IMG/VR virus record: IMGVR_UViG_3300006033_000105
Span: 1 to 24,821 of that record
Origin: a virus
DNA length: 24,821 nucleotides
Reading direction: 5' to 3' (one strand)
The notes beneath the pieces were generated by a model. That model made no database searches and had not been told where the DNA came from. It saw only the letters and a program-made list of their open reading frames with translations. Both the position numbers and the translations under genes were made by a program. Positions 7,149-16,736 of this stretch are shown here, in pieces. Numbering within the stretch: position 1 is the first letter of the stretch; every line of letters begins with the position of its first letter.

Positions 7149-9626
7149 TTGGCGGTTGAGAAAAAGAATATCTTCTTGCGTGATACGATGAGGTCTTTAC
7201 CTTATACATCAAGCAGTACTCCTATAAATAGGAATTTTCCTGAGAGAATTAACCCTCAAACCCATGCAGCCTTTATTGAGCGAAAACTTCAAGAGTGCCG
7301 CAAACAATCCATGACCCAGAAACAAGTGGCAGCAATTCGATACAAACAAGGTGTATATTTAGAGTTTTCTAGTTCTGCAAAACATAACTTGGCGATAAAA
7401 AGTTTGGAAAATCGACAAAAGGGCATACGACTTTTAAATGTTAAAACGGATGTCGATTCAGAAGTGCTCAGGGCAACAGTTTATATTCCTGCTGGACAAG
7501 AATCATATTTTATCGGGAAAGTTCAAGAATATGCCGAACCAGTTCCGGAAGGCAAAAATCCAAAGAATAATGATTTAGTTAGAAGTATTGAGGATGTCAA
7601 GCTAGCAATTCTTGATTCTTTTTGGGTCGGTGATCCCAGAACTATGCCTACTGATACTCCTGTCTGGTGCGAAGTTTGGCTTCGCTACGAATATGGTGAT
7701 GTTCCAGCCGCACAGAATGACTTTTTATCATGCTGTTCGGATCTCAAAATTGAAGTTAACGAACGACTCATAATATTTCCTGAACGTGTTGTGCGACTAA
7801 TTCGAGCAAATTCACCGCAGCTTAAAGACATTATAACTGAATGTTCATATATTGCAGAAATTCGTCGCGCTCCAGAATCAACTGCTTATTTTGACGAACT
7901 TCTTGGTGGCGAGCAAAAAGAGTGGGTTGACGAACTGCTATCACGGTCATCATTTCTGGAAACGAATGCAACTGTTTGCCTTTTAGATAGAGGGTTATCA
8001 GCGTCTCACCCATTGATAGCTCCTGCCGTTCAGGAGCAGCATGTTCAGGCAGTGGAAACGGCGTGGGGTACAGGGGATGATGAGGGACATGGTACTGAGA
8101 TGGCAGGCATTGCTTTATACTATAATCTTGAAAAGTGTCTTCTAGATCGACAAATTCTGCTGATTTCTCACAAGATAGAATCGGTAAAAATATTGCCACC
8201 TCGCGGGGTAAACAAACCTGAGCTCTACGGAGCAATAACTGAACAAGCGGTAGCGATTGCTGAAATCGCAAATCCAGCTGCGGAACGTGTTTTGTGCATG
8301 GCTGTTACATCATCTGAGTATAACACACCTGATGGAAGCCCGACGTCTTGGTCAGCAGCTGTGGACAGTCTGACTTCTGGGGCAGATGGAAGTGAAGAAA
8401 GAAGACTATTCTTTATTAGTGCAGGAAATGTTGATCCAAGTGAACTATCGAGCATAACTTATCCAGAAGCCAATATTATTCATAGCGTTGATAATCCGGG
8501 ACAATCGTGGAATGCATTAACCGTAGGTGCATATACAGAAGATATAACTGTCGAAACTCCATTGTATCGTGATTTTTCAGCTGTGGCTGACGCGGGAGAA
8601 TTATCTCCGTATAGTTCTACTTCTGTAAACTGGGATAGTAAATGGCCAGTCAAACCAGAAATCCTAATGGATGGAGGGAATGTTGTTTCAAATGGGCAAG
8701 ATTTTTTGACTTGTCCTGATTTGTCTTTGCTTACAACAAATAGAAACCATCTCATTCGTCAGTTTTCAACGATATGGGGTACAAGTTCAGCGACAGCTCA
8801 AGCTTCTTGGATGGCAGCACAACTTTATGCAGAGTATAAAGGAATTTGGCCTGAAACAGTGCGTGCTTTGCTAGTACATTCTGCTAAATGGACGACAAAG
8901 ATGCGGGAGCAGTTTTGCGTAGAAGATTCAAAAAGCAAAGGACGTAGGGTGTTGCTTCGTACTTGTGGATATGGGATCCCCAACTTGAGTAGGGCTATCC
9001 AATGCATGAACAACTCCGTCAACATGATTATTCAGGGTGAACTTCAGCCGTTTGAAAAAATTGGTGGAAGTTGTCATATGAAAGATATGCACATGCATAG
9101 GTTACCATGGCCTAAAGATGTGCTTCGTATACTAGGCGAGACAGACATTGAATTGCGGGTAACGTTGTCTTATTTTGTTGAACCGGGGCCTGGTGAAGTG
9201 GGATGGAGAGACAAGTATCGTTATCCTTCTTGTAACTTGCGATTTGAAGTAATAAATACTGATGAAACCCTAGAAGGTTTCGAAAAGCGTGTAAACGTTC
9301 AGATGCGAGGTGAAGATAAAAAGGATAAGGGTGACGGAAGCAGTGGAAGCGCACGTTGGTATCTGGGATCTGATAACCGAGATGTAGGTTCACTTCATTC
9401 CGATTTTTATATTGATAGTGCGGTGAATCTGTGTAATGTCAATTATTTAGCTGTCTATCCTGTCATTGGATGGTGGCGTGAGCGTAGTTATTTAGGGAGA
9501 TATGATAGTAAAATTAGGTACTCGTTGATAATATCATTATCCACCCCTAAACAGGATGTTGATTTGTATACTCCAATTATTAATCAGATAACTAGCGAAA
9601 TCCAAGTCAACATACCGACTGCTTAA
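7149..9626 (+). CDS. ietS: IetS-like subtilisin-family (S8) serine protease
   Basis: This 825-residue protein has about 270 residues of non-catalytic N-terminus, then a subtilase domain. Asp280 is in CLLDRGLSASHP, His314 in DEGHGTEMAG, oxyanion Asn427 in FFISAGN and Ser546 in WGTSSATAQAS. The usual proline of GTSxAxP is replaced by Ala550. A C-terminal region of about 230 residues after the catalytic core looks beta-rich. There is no signal peptide, so it probably acts in the cytoplasm, unlike secreted subtilisins. The start TTG 7149 has AGGGAGG eight bases upstream. Pairing with the AAA+ gene three bases upstream matches IetAS, where both genes are needed for phage defence; what the protease cleaves is unknown. 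Codon use is AT-rich like its partner. Confidence 0.82.
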   Translation: MAVEKKNIFLRDTMRSLPYTSSSTPINRNFPERINPQTHAAFIERKLQECRKQSMTQKQVAAIRYKQGVYLEFSSSAKHNLAIKSLENRQKGIRLLNVKTDVDSEVLRATVYIPAGQESYFIGKVQEYAEPVPEGKNPKNNDLVRSIEDVKLAILDSFWVGDPRTMPTDTPVWCEVWLRYEYGDVPAAQNDFLSCCSDLKIEVNERLIIFPERVVRLIRANSPQLKDIITECSYIAEIRRAPESTAYFDELLGGEQKEWVDELLSRSSFLETNATVCLLDRGLSASHPLIAPAVQEQHVQAVETAWGTGDDEGHGTEMAGIALYYNLEKCLLDRQILLISHKIESVKILPPRGVNKPELYGAITEQAVAIAEIANPAAERVLCMAVTSSEYNTPDGSPTSWSAAVDSLTSGADGSEERRLFFISAGNVDPSELSSITYPEANIIHSVDNPGQSWNALTVGAYTEDITVETPLYRDFSAVADAGELSPYSSTSVNWDSKWPVKPEILMDGGNVVSNGQDFLTCPDLSLLTTNRNHLIRQFSTIWGTSSATAQASWMAAQLYAEYKGIWPETVRALLVHSAKWTTKMREQFCVEDSKSKGRRVLLRTCGYGIPNLSRAIQCMNNSVNMIIQGELQPFEKIGGSCHMKDMHMHRLPWPKDVLRILGETDIELRVTLSYFVEPGPGEVGWRDKYRYPSCNLRFEVINTDETLEGFEKRVNVQMRGEDKKDKGDGSSGSARWYLGSDNRDVGSLHSDFYIDSAVNLCNVNYLAVYPVIGWWRERSYLGRYDSKIRYSLIISLSTPKQDVDLYTPIINQITSEIQVNIPTA

Positions 9627-9790
9627 CGCAAGGTGCATTGCTGCCATACCTGAGATCATGATCCTTTCCTGAGGCGATTCTGCATTGATATTTATGTGCA
9701 TGATTTGAAGGACTACCTAAACCAATAAGTGTCCCGTAAATTTGTGCAAGGGTCGAATAAAACAACATAACAAGAGTGGATTCTATTCAT

Positions 9791-9816
9791 AAAAGCGACC
9801 TTCGGGTCGTTTTTTT
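9791..9816 (+). terminator. Intrinsic terminator between ietS and the tape measure gene
   Basis: CGACC (9796-9800), loop TTCG and GGTCG (9805-9809) form the core of a hairpin followed by seven T residues. Flanking A and T residues extend the stem. It stops transcription from ietAS and would also attenuate late transcription reaching the tape measure gene unless an antiterminator or a further promoter acts. From 9627 to 9790 I see no gene. Confidence 0.8.
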
Positions 9817-9846
9817 GTACCCAATTTCACATCAGGAGGTGATGAA

Positions 9847-12186
9847 ATGCCGTCCGACTTCGGACTCAAGATTGGGATTGAGGGCGAAAAAGAGTTCAAG
9901 AAAGCCCTCTCAGAGATTAATCAGTCGTTTAAGGTTCTGGGGAGCGAGATGAACCTCGTCACATCCCAGTTCGACAAACAGGACAAATCGGTCGGTGCTC
10001 TGACCGCCCGAAATCAGGTCCTACGAAAAGAGATCGACGCCCAAAAAGATAAGGTCGAAAACCTCGAAGCCGCGTTGCAGAACGCGGCTTCTTCTTTTGG
10101 GGAAAATGATAAACGCACTCAGTCTTGGCAGATTCAACTGAATAATGCCAAAGCCGCTCTCAACGGTATGGAGCGTGAGCTTGGAGCGAACGAAACCGCG
10201 CTGGAAAGCACTGCGAGCGGACTAGATTCTGCCGGTAAGCAGGCAGACGAATTCGGTGACCAGATCAAGCAATCTGCCAATCAAGCCGACGATGCAGGAG
10301 GGCGTTTCGACAAGCTCGGGTCGGTCGTGAAAGGTATTGGCGTCGCACTCGGCGCGGCTATGGTTGCAATCGGAACGGCGGCTGTGGCTACAGGCAAAGC
10401 GCTGATCGATATGACGGTCAACACCGCGGCATATGCGGATGAAATGCTGACGCAGAGCTCCATCACCGGCATGAGCGTGGAACGATTGCAGGCATATTCG
10501 TATGCTGCCGACCTAGTGGATGTATCACTGGAAACCATGACCGGCTCCATGGCAAAGAACGTGAAATCCATGTCTAACGCCGCCGGCGGTAGCGAGCAGT
10601 TTGCCAAGGCATACGATCGTTTAGGTGTATCGGTGACCAACGCAGACGGATCCTTGCGTAACAGCGAGGATGTCTATTGGGATGCCATCGACGCATTAGG
10701 GCAGGTGGCGAATGAAACGGAACGCGACGCGCTGGCCATGCAGCTCTTTGGCAAGAGCGCACAGGATCTCAATCCATTGATCGCGCAGGGCAGCGAAGGC
10801 ATCGCGGCATTGACCGACGAAGCCAAGTGGATGGGCGCGGTGCTAAGCGAGGAAACGATCGCAAAATTCGGCGCATTCGATGATTCCGTGCAACGGTTAA
10901 AGCAGGGCGCGGCAGCGGCACAACGGGTCATGGGAACGGTACTGCTACCGCAGCTTCAGACGCTCGCGGATGACGGCGTGTCCCTGCTCGGGGACTTCAC
11001 CGCTGGCCTTGCGGAAGCGGGCGGCGACTTCAATAAAATTACCGTTGTGCTTGGTGAAACGGTCGGCGGAGTCGCGAATTTGATCCTCGGCAGCCTGCCG
11101 CAGTTTGTGCAGGTAGGCATGAGTATCGTGAGCGCAATCGGCGGCGCCTTGGCGGCGAATCTTCCAATGCTGATTTCCGCCGCATCCGGCATCGTCATGA
11201 CGCTGCTACAGGGTGTGATCACGGCACTTCCGCAGTTTACGGACGGCGCGGTGCAGCTGATTACTACACTCGCGCAGGGGATTGTCGATATGCTGCCAGC
11301 GTTGGTGGAGGCGGCGATTCAGATGATTGCGTCGCTCGTGCAGGGTATTGGGGACGCGCTGCCGACGCTGATTCCCGCGATCATCGAAGCGGTGCTGCTG
11401 ATCTGCGAAACACTGTTCGATAACATGGACAAGATAATGGATGCGGCGTTTTCGATCGTGAAGGGCCTTGCAGAGGGCATAATTCGCGCGCTGCCGAAGC
11501 TGATCGAAGCGCTGCCGAAGCTCATTACGGGGATCATCAACTTCTTCATGCAGAATCTTCCCATGCTCGTGACCATGGGCATCCAGCTCACGATTCAGCT
11601 CGCGATCGGCTTGATCAAGGCGCTCCCGCAGCTGATTGCAGCTTTGCCGCAGATCGTCTCCGCAATCCTGAACGGGTTCGGATCGTCAGTGTCTTCCGTG
11701 GTGGAAATCGGCAAGAACATCGTGAGCGGCTTGTGGGAAGGCATTAAGAGCATGGCATCTTGGCTTGCTTCGAAGGTGCGAGACTTCTTCTCCAACATCG
11801 TGAAAAGCGCAAAGAGAGCGCTTGGCATCGCGTCACCGTCCAAGGTATTCGCCGGGATCGGCGAGAACATGGGCGAAGGGGTCGGTGTTGGGTTCACTGA
11901 CGCTATGGAGGACGTGAACAAGCAGATTCAGAGCGCGATCCCGACCAGCATAGATGTCGGCGCAATCGACGTACTGACGAACCTGCCGAATAGCATCTGC
12001 ATCGGCAGCACGAGCGATATGCTGTCTCAGAAACTGGACGTGCTGATCTCTGAAGTGCGGCGGTATCTGCCTCAGATCGCAGGTATGCAGCTGGTTGCGG
12101 ACACGGGTGCGACGATCGGCTGGCTTGCGCCGGCCATGGACGACGCGCTGGGCGCAATCAAAAGGCGAAAGGAGCGGCTGGTGTGA
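9847..12186 (+). CDS. Tail tape measure protein
   Basis: This 779-residue protein sets tail length and is ejected with the DNA. Residues about 35-150 are coiled-coil (VGALTARNQVLRKEIDAQKD, VENLEAALQNA). A glycine/alanine-rich hydrophobic segment follows (GSVVKGIGVALGAAMVAIGT), then long hydrophobic repeats from about 400 to 640 with recurring ALPQ/MLPA motifs. The C-terminus (ASPSKVFAGIGENMGEGVGVGF) is typical of Bacillota tape measures. ATG 9847 has AGGAGG just upstream. Normally this gene follows gpGT directly; here the AT-rich protease/ATPase pair separates them. The stop overlaps the next start by 4 bp. Confidence 0.95.
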   Translation: MPSDFGLKIGIEGEKEFKKALSEINQSFKVLGSEMNLVTSQFDKQDKSVGALTARNQVLRKEIDAQKDKVENLEAALQNAASSFGENDKRTQSWQIQLNNAKAALNGMERELGANETALESTASGLDSAGKQADEFGDQIKQSANQADDAGGRFDKLGSVVKGIGVALGAAMVAIGTAAVATGKALIDMTVNTAAYADEMLTQSSITGMSVERLQAYSYAADLVDVSLETMTGSMAKNVKSMSNAAGGSEQFAKAYDRLGVSVTNADGSLRNSEDVYWDAIDALGQVANETERDALAMQLFGKSAQDLNPLIAQGSEGIAALTDEAKWMGAVLSEETIAKFGAFDDSVQRLKQGAAAAQRVMGTVLLPQLQTLADDGVSLLGDFTAGLAEAGGDFNKITVVLGETVGGVANLILGSLPQFVQVGMSIVSAIGGALAANLPMLISAASGIVMTLLQGVITALPQFTDGAVQLITTLAQGIVDMLPALVEAAIQMIASLVQGIGDALPTLIPAIIEAVLLICETLFDNMDKIMDAAFSIVKGLAEGIIRALPKLIEALPKLITGIINFFMQNLPMLVTMGIQLTIQLAIGLIKALPQLIAALPQIVSAILNGFGSSVSSVVEIGKNIVSGLWEGIKSMASWLASKVRDFFSNIVKSAKRALGIASPSKVFAGIGENMGEGVGVGFTDAMEDVNKQIQSAIPTSIDVGAIDVLTNLPNSICIGSTSDMLSQKLDVLISEVRRYLPQIAGMQLVADTGATIGWLAPAMDDALGAIKRRKERLV

Positions 12187-12824
12187 GCGATATCCGATTC
12201 GGAACCAAATGGGCGCATGCGGACTACGGTCTGATCGTCGCGCCCTACGCGATCTCAATGCCGGAACCACAGACGAACTTCGTGGAGATCCCCGGGCGCG
12301 ACGGCGCGCTCGATCTTTCCGAGGCGTTCGGTACGGTGCGTTACGCCGACCGAATCATCCCGCTGACGCTGTATGCCCGCGCACCGTTCGACGCGCTGAT
12401 CTCCACATTTGCAGCGGACGTGCATGGGCGGCACATGAACGTGATCTTTGACCGCGACCCGACTTTCTATTACGATGCGCGAATTTCGATCGAAGATGTA
12501 GAGCGGCACTGGGGTTACTGCGAACTTTCACTGGAATGCCGCGCAAAACCGTACAAAATGGAACACTTTGAGACTACGATTACGATACTTTCAACGGGCA
12601 GCGCAACCGTGACGCTGACGAACACGCGCATGCCGGTCGTACCGACAATTAACGTATCCGCCGAAATGACGCTCACTTTCATGATCGCAGGAGTGGTTTA
12701 TTCGATTCACCTTGCTGCTGGATCTCACGTCGTTCCATCGCTTGTGCTCATGGAGGGCGAAACGGAAATCGGGATTAATGGAACGGGTTCGATCACGTTC
12801 ACCTACAGGAAAGGAGCGCTCTAA
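12183..12824 (+). CDS. Distal tail protein (Dit)
   Basis: Dit forms the hexameric ring that joins the tail tube to the baseplate. The 213-residue sequence has the Dit-like N-terminal pattern: FGTKWAHADYGLIVAPYAIS, the conserved VEIPGRDGALDLSEAFG, then YADRIIPLTLYARAP and DPTFYYDARISIEDVERHWG. The C-terminal half is beta-rich (galectin-like in the family). Start GTG 12183 overlaps the tape measure stop; GGAGCGG lies upstream. Its stop overlaps the ATG of the next gene by one base. Confidence 0.88.
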   Translation: MSDIRFGTKWAHADYGLIVAPYAISMPEPQTNFVEIPGRDGALDLSEAFGTVRYADRIIPLTLYARAPFDALISTFAADVHGRHMNVIFDRDPTFYYDARISIEDVERHWGYCELSLECRAKPYKMEHFETTITILSTGSATVTLTNTRMPVVPTINVSAEMTLTFMIAGVVYSIHLAAGSHVVPSLVLMEGETEIGINGTGSITFTYRKGAL

Positions 12825-14467
12825 TGTACCGAATATTCTGCGATTCATATGTGCTCTACGATCCGCGATTACCGGATTTGTTCGTGTTTGAACCAGAGCT
12901 GACACAGAAGAAAAACGAGCCGGGTGAGCTGACGTTCAAGATACTAAAGGAGCATCCGCACTATGGAGTGATGGAGAAGCTTAAGAGCCGCGTCAAGGTC
13001 TACCGGGATGACACCCTGATCTGGGCTGGGCGTGCCATTGAGGACGAGCGCGATCTCTACGAAAATCGTAAGGTCGTTGTAGAAGGGCCGCTGGCATATC
13101 TGCTCGACAGCGTCATACGACCGTTTGCCATGGATGGTACGGCGTCGGATATTTGGGCATATATCCTAGCCCAACATAACAATCAGGTAAACGTGAATCA
13201 GCAACTTAGTATTGGGAATTGTAATCTTTCTGACTCGGTCAGTATTGCAACAAAGGACTACCTTTCCGCATGGCAGGTTCTGAAAACCTCTCTGCTTGAT
13301 CCACTCGGCGGTTACCTGATCGTCCGATTCGATCAGGATGAAAATCCGATCCTAGACTATTTCACCGATGTCCCCGATACATCGACGCAACGGATCGAAT
13401 TCGGCGAGAACCTGATCGACCTTGTAATGAGTAAGAGCGCGTCCGAGACCTATACCGCTTGCATTCCGCTTGGCGCTTTGCTGCGGGACATCGACCCGGA
13501 ATCGGAGAGCGACGCGCGGCTTACGATTGCGAGCGTGAACGATGGGCAAGATTTCCTGATCGATTCGGCTCTTGCGGCAGATTACGGAGTTATCTTTGCT
13601 CCATCCAGCTTGACCACATGGGATGAAATCACCGACGCGAACGTCCTTGCGAACCGAGGCCGCGATTGGTTAAGCGGCACCGGTGCGCGGTTCAAACAAA
13701 CGATCAAACTCTCAGCGGTCGATTTGCACAACGCGGACGCGAACGTAGAGTCGTTCCAATTCCTCGATAAGGTAGTCGTATCCTGTGGCACGCTCTGCCC
13801 GGAAGAGACGTACATTCTGTCAGAACTGACCATTCCGCTGAACAACCCGGCAAGCACCGGCATCGTGCTGGGCGATTCGCGTCCGTCCTTGATCGGCGAG
13901 GAGATCCGGCAGAACGCGTCGGTGAGGAACCGCGTCGCATCGATCGAAGCGGATTATACCACGCATGGTGAGATCAAAGAAATCGTGCAGGAGCAGATCA
14001 CACAGAACACCTCGATTCTGCAATCGGCGCAGCAGATCATTATGACCGCGTTGGAGGATTATGTTCGAACGCAGGATTTCGTTGCGCTGCAGAATACGAT
14101 TCAAACCTCGTTTTCCATCATGGCGGGGACGATCGAGGCGAACTTCACGGAAACGGCAAGCCGGATCTCGACGCTGAACGGCGAAACATCGCAGCAATTC
14201 GAATCAGTACGAAGCTTTATTCGACTGATTTCATCCGGTATCGTGATTGGAAAGAGCACGTCCGCGATCAAGCTGAAACTGGAAAACGATGTGCTTTATT
14301 TCTTCTCTGGCAGCGAGGATAGCGTGACAACCGACAGCGCAATCGCCTACTTTTCGTCCGGCAAGTTGTACGTCAACGACGTACAGGTACTTTCATCGCT
14401 GCGGATTGGCAGCTTCGCCTGGGTGCCCGAGAGCGGGAATTTGAACTTTAAAAAGATCGCGGGGTGA
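12824..14467 (+). CDS. Tail-associated endopeptidase-like / Tal baseplate protein
   Basis: This 547-residue protein occupies the Tal position after Dit. The N-terminal part (to about 370) matches the prophage endopeptidase tail / ReqiPepy6 gp37-like fold: LFVFEPELTQKKNEPGELTF, then YRDDTLIWAGRAIEDERDLY, and WQVLKTSLLDPLGGYL. Residues about 380-470 are helical and likely coiled-coil (IVQEQITQNTSILQSAQQII, then SRISTLNGETSQQFESVRSF), followed by a short beta-rich end. I see no convincing peptidase catalytic motif, so cell-wall cleavage is not supported by sequence alone. It probably forms the hub at the tail tip. AAAGGAG lies before the ATG. Confidence 0.82.
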   Translation: MYRIFCDSYVLYDPRLPDLFVFEPELTQKKNEPGELTFKILKEHPHYGVMEKLKSRVKVYRDDTLIWAGRAIEDERDLYENRKVVVEGPLAYLLDSVIRPFAMDGTASDIWAYILAQHNNQVNVNQQLSIGNCNLSDSVSIATKDYLSAWQVLKTSLLDPLGGYLIVRFDQDENPILDYFTDVPDTSTQRIEFGENLIDLVMSKSASETYTACIPLGALLRDIDPESESDARLTIASVNDGQDFLIDSALAADYGVIFAPSSLTTWDEITDANVLANRGRDWLSGTGARFKQTIKLSAVDLHNADANVESFQFLDKVVVSCGTLCPEETYILSELTIPLNNPASTGIVLGDSRPSLIGEEIRQNASVRNRVASIEADYTTHGEIKEIVQEQITQNTSILQSAQQIIMTALEDYVRTQDFVALQNTIQTSFSIMAGTIEANFTETASRISTLNGETSQQFESVRSFIRLISSGIVIGKSTSAIKLKLENDVLYFFSGSEDSVTTDSAIAYFSSGKLYVNDVQVLSSLRIGSFAWVPESGNLNFKKIAG

Positions 14468-14471
14468 GGAA

Positions 14472-16550
14472 ATGGCAAATTGGCCGTATGAGTCAATTCA
14501 TGACGGATACACGATCGTCAACGGTTCTCTTTCAGGAACTGCGGCAAGCAAGGTTTCCTGTTGGCTGGAGTACAAGATCGTTTCACAGTCTGCTGCTAGC
14601 AACGCTTCAACCATCCGGTTCTATGTATTTCTGGCGACCTCGGGCAACACTTCGCAGTTTGACGTTTACTGCAATAACATCGATTCAAATTCTCGCGGCG
14701 CAATGAGCGTATCGGTTGATGGAAATGTTGTCTACAACCGTATCGGGAGAGGTTTCGCGATCTCACGGATTCCCTATCGCAACGAATATATCACGCAGTA
14801 TCAGGAACCGTACGATACGGCGCTGGGTTACCAGTACCTCATGATTCTGACCGATAATGCGAGCACAGAGAGCGAAGCATATGGCGAAATTACAGTAACC
14901 CACAGCTCAGATGGAACGCGTCAGATCACGTTGGCGTTCACGGCGAATTGCACCTACTCCGCATCAATCGGAACTGCAAACGGCAGTGTAGTCATCTCGC
15001 TGCCGGCGATTCCACGTATTACCATGCCCACCGTCTCCGTCGTCACACTCGGCAGCGCGACGACGATCACACTAACACCCGCGTCGAGTGCGTTTGTGCA
15101 TACGCTGCGAGCTAAGTTCGGTTCGCGTGCGGAAACGACGATCGCGACGCAGACCTCGGCGACGAGCATAGTTTGGACGCCGCCGTTGGATGAAGCCAAC
15201 GCCGCGCCGAACGCCTCGAGCGTCGTGGGCACACTTTATTGCGATACGTATTCCGGCGGAGTCCTTCTGGGTACGACACAGGTTAGCGTGACAGCCGCGA
15301 TTCCGGCTTCGGTCGTACCGACGGGAACGATCTGGTATTCGGAAGCGGAAGAGGAACTGACGACCCAATTTGGCTGCTTTGTGCAACGAAAGAGCAAGCT
15401 AAGTGTCAGCATTTCCGCAGCGGGCGTATACGGCTCGTCCGTTTCCTCAATCTCGACCACGGTCAATGGCGCGACGTATTCGGGCAACACCTTTTCGACA
15501 AACGAACTGATGACCGCGGGTACGAATACGATCCGAACGACGATCACGGATACCCGTGGACGAACCACAGTTCTGACAGGAACGTTCGAAGTGGTTTCAT
15601 ATGACGTGCCCGCCGTGCAATCCGTTTCGGTTTATCGATGCGATATTTCAGGCAACGCCAGCAATACTGGAACCTACGCGATGGTTACGATCGCGGGAGC
15701 AATTTCATCTGTGAACAACAAGAACACCCGCGTACTCAAGATCGGGTGTAAGCGCAAGAGCGAAACGTATTACACAGATACGTCAATAACGCTGGCAGAT
15801 TACGCGGTCAACGGATCCTTCCGCATCGGCGGGAGCCTTTCAAATCAGTACACCTACGATATCCGCGTCACACTCGGCGACTATTTCGGTGAAGCATATG
15901 GATATATCGATCTCAGCACGGCGGAAGTTATCCTGTCGGTGCGAAGTACCGGCATGGGACTGGCGGTTGGCAAGGTTGCCGAGGAGGACAGTTTCGACGT
16001 TGGCTGGCCGGCGCGATTCCGCGAGAATGTGCAGTTTGACGATGGTTTGGTCTTCTCGAGCGTTCTGTGGTTGGCAAACCTCATCTTCCCGGTGGGGAGT
16101 ATCCGCATGACTGTGTCGGCGGCGGATGAAAGTGTATTCCTCGGCGGAACATGGATAAGATGGGGCACAGGGCGAGTACCGGTTGGAGTGAACTCCTCCG
16201 ACACGAACTTCAGCACCGTGGAGAAAACAGGCGGCGCGAATACGCATACGCTATCTGCGGCGGAGATGCCGTCACACAACCACTCGTTCAGTGGTTCGGT
16301 GACGGTGAATGCCAATGGCGCGCATACTCATCAGGCATCGTCGGGTTCCTATAAGGTTGGCAGCGGATCGACATCTACCTATTACTATTTGACGAATGGC
16401 GGAAGCACGAGCGGTCAAACGACCGGCTCCGGCGGTTCGCATGACCATACTGGCACGGTGTCTGGCTCTGTTGGCAGCAATGGCAGTGGATCAGCGCATA
16501 ACAATCTGCAACCCTATATTACCTGCTATTTCTGGAAGAGAACGGCATAG
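14472..16550 (+). CDS. Tail fibre / minor structural protein with gp10-like C-terminus
   Basis: This 692-residue protein is probably host-recognising. The N-terminal two thirds are Ser/Thr-rich and beta-rich, with DUF859-like minor structural protein character (ANWPYESIHDGYTIVNGSLS; immunoglobulin-like repeats between about 170 and 420). Residues about 545-692 form a baseplate gp10 C-terminal/collar-like domain: FPVGSIRMTVSAADESVFLG, then GTWIRWGTGRVPVGVN. His/Gly repeats follow (PSHNHSFSG, GAHTHQASSG, GGSHDHTG), typical of metal-binding receptor tips, then NLQPYITCYFWKRTA. GAGG precedes ATG 14472, four bases after the upstream stop. It is followed by a terminator, closing the structural operon. 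Confidence 0.85.
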   Translation: MANWPYESIHDGYTIVNGSLSGTAASKVSCWLEYKIVSQSAASNASTIRFYVFLATSGNTSQFDVYCNNIDSNSRGAMSVSVDGNVVYNRIGRGFAISRIPYRNEYITQYQEPYDTALGYQYLMILTDNASTESEAYGEITVTHSSDGTRQITLAFTANCTYSASIGTANGSVVISLPAIPRITMPTVSVVTLGSATTITLTPASSAFVHTLRAKFGSRAETTIATQTSATSIVWTPPLDEANAAPNASSVVGTLYCDTYSGGVLLGTTQVSVTAAIPASVVPTGTIWYSEAEEELTTQFGCFVQRKSKLSVSISAAGVYGSSVSSISTTVNGATYSGNTFSTNELMTAGTNTIRTTITDTRGRTTVLTGTFEVVSYDVPAVQSVSVYRCDISGNASNTGTYAMVTIAGAISSVNNKNTRVLKIGCKRKSETYYTDTSITLADYAVNGSFRIGGSLSNQYTYDIRVTLGDYFGEAYGYIDLSTAEVILSVRSTGMGLAVGKVAEEDSFDVGWPARFRENVQFDDGLVFSSVLWLANLIFPVGSIRMTVSAADESVFLGGTWIRWGTGRVPVGVNSSDTNFSTVEKTGGANTHTLSAAEMPSHNHSFSGSVTVNANGAHTHQASSGSYKVGSGSTSTYYYLTNGGSTSGQTTGSGGSHDHTGTVSGSVGSNGSGSAHNNLQPYITCYFWKRTA

Positions 16551-16562
16551 GGGCAAATCGAT

Positions 16563-16588
16563 AGGGCACTCCTCTCGGAGTGCCCTTT
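16563..16588 (+). terminator. Intrinsic terminator after the tail fibre gene
   Basis: AGGGCACTCC (16563-16572), loop TCTC and GGAGTGCCCT (16577-16586) form a perfect 10-bp stem followed by a short T run. It lies 13 nt after the fibre stop and separates the structural genes from the lysis cassette. The 148 bases between it and the endolysin start show no gene. A hexamer CGAATC is repeated there near 16690-16707, but I see no strong promoter. Confidence 0.8.
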
Positions 16589-16736
16589 GCGTCGCATGAC
16601 TCGATTGTAAGAATGATTAAAAATACGATTTCGACCGAGCCATGCTCTTTACGAATTCACTGTAGCAAACTTTTGTGAACGGAACATCAACGAATCAAGT
16701 CGAATCTTGAAAGGATTTCTAAAACGGGAGAGTAAG

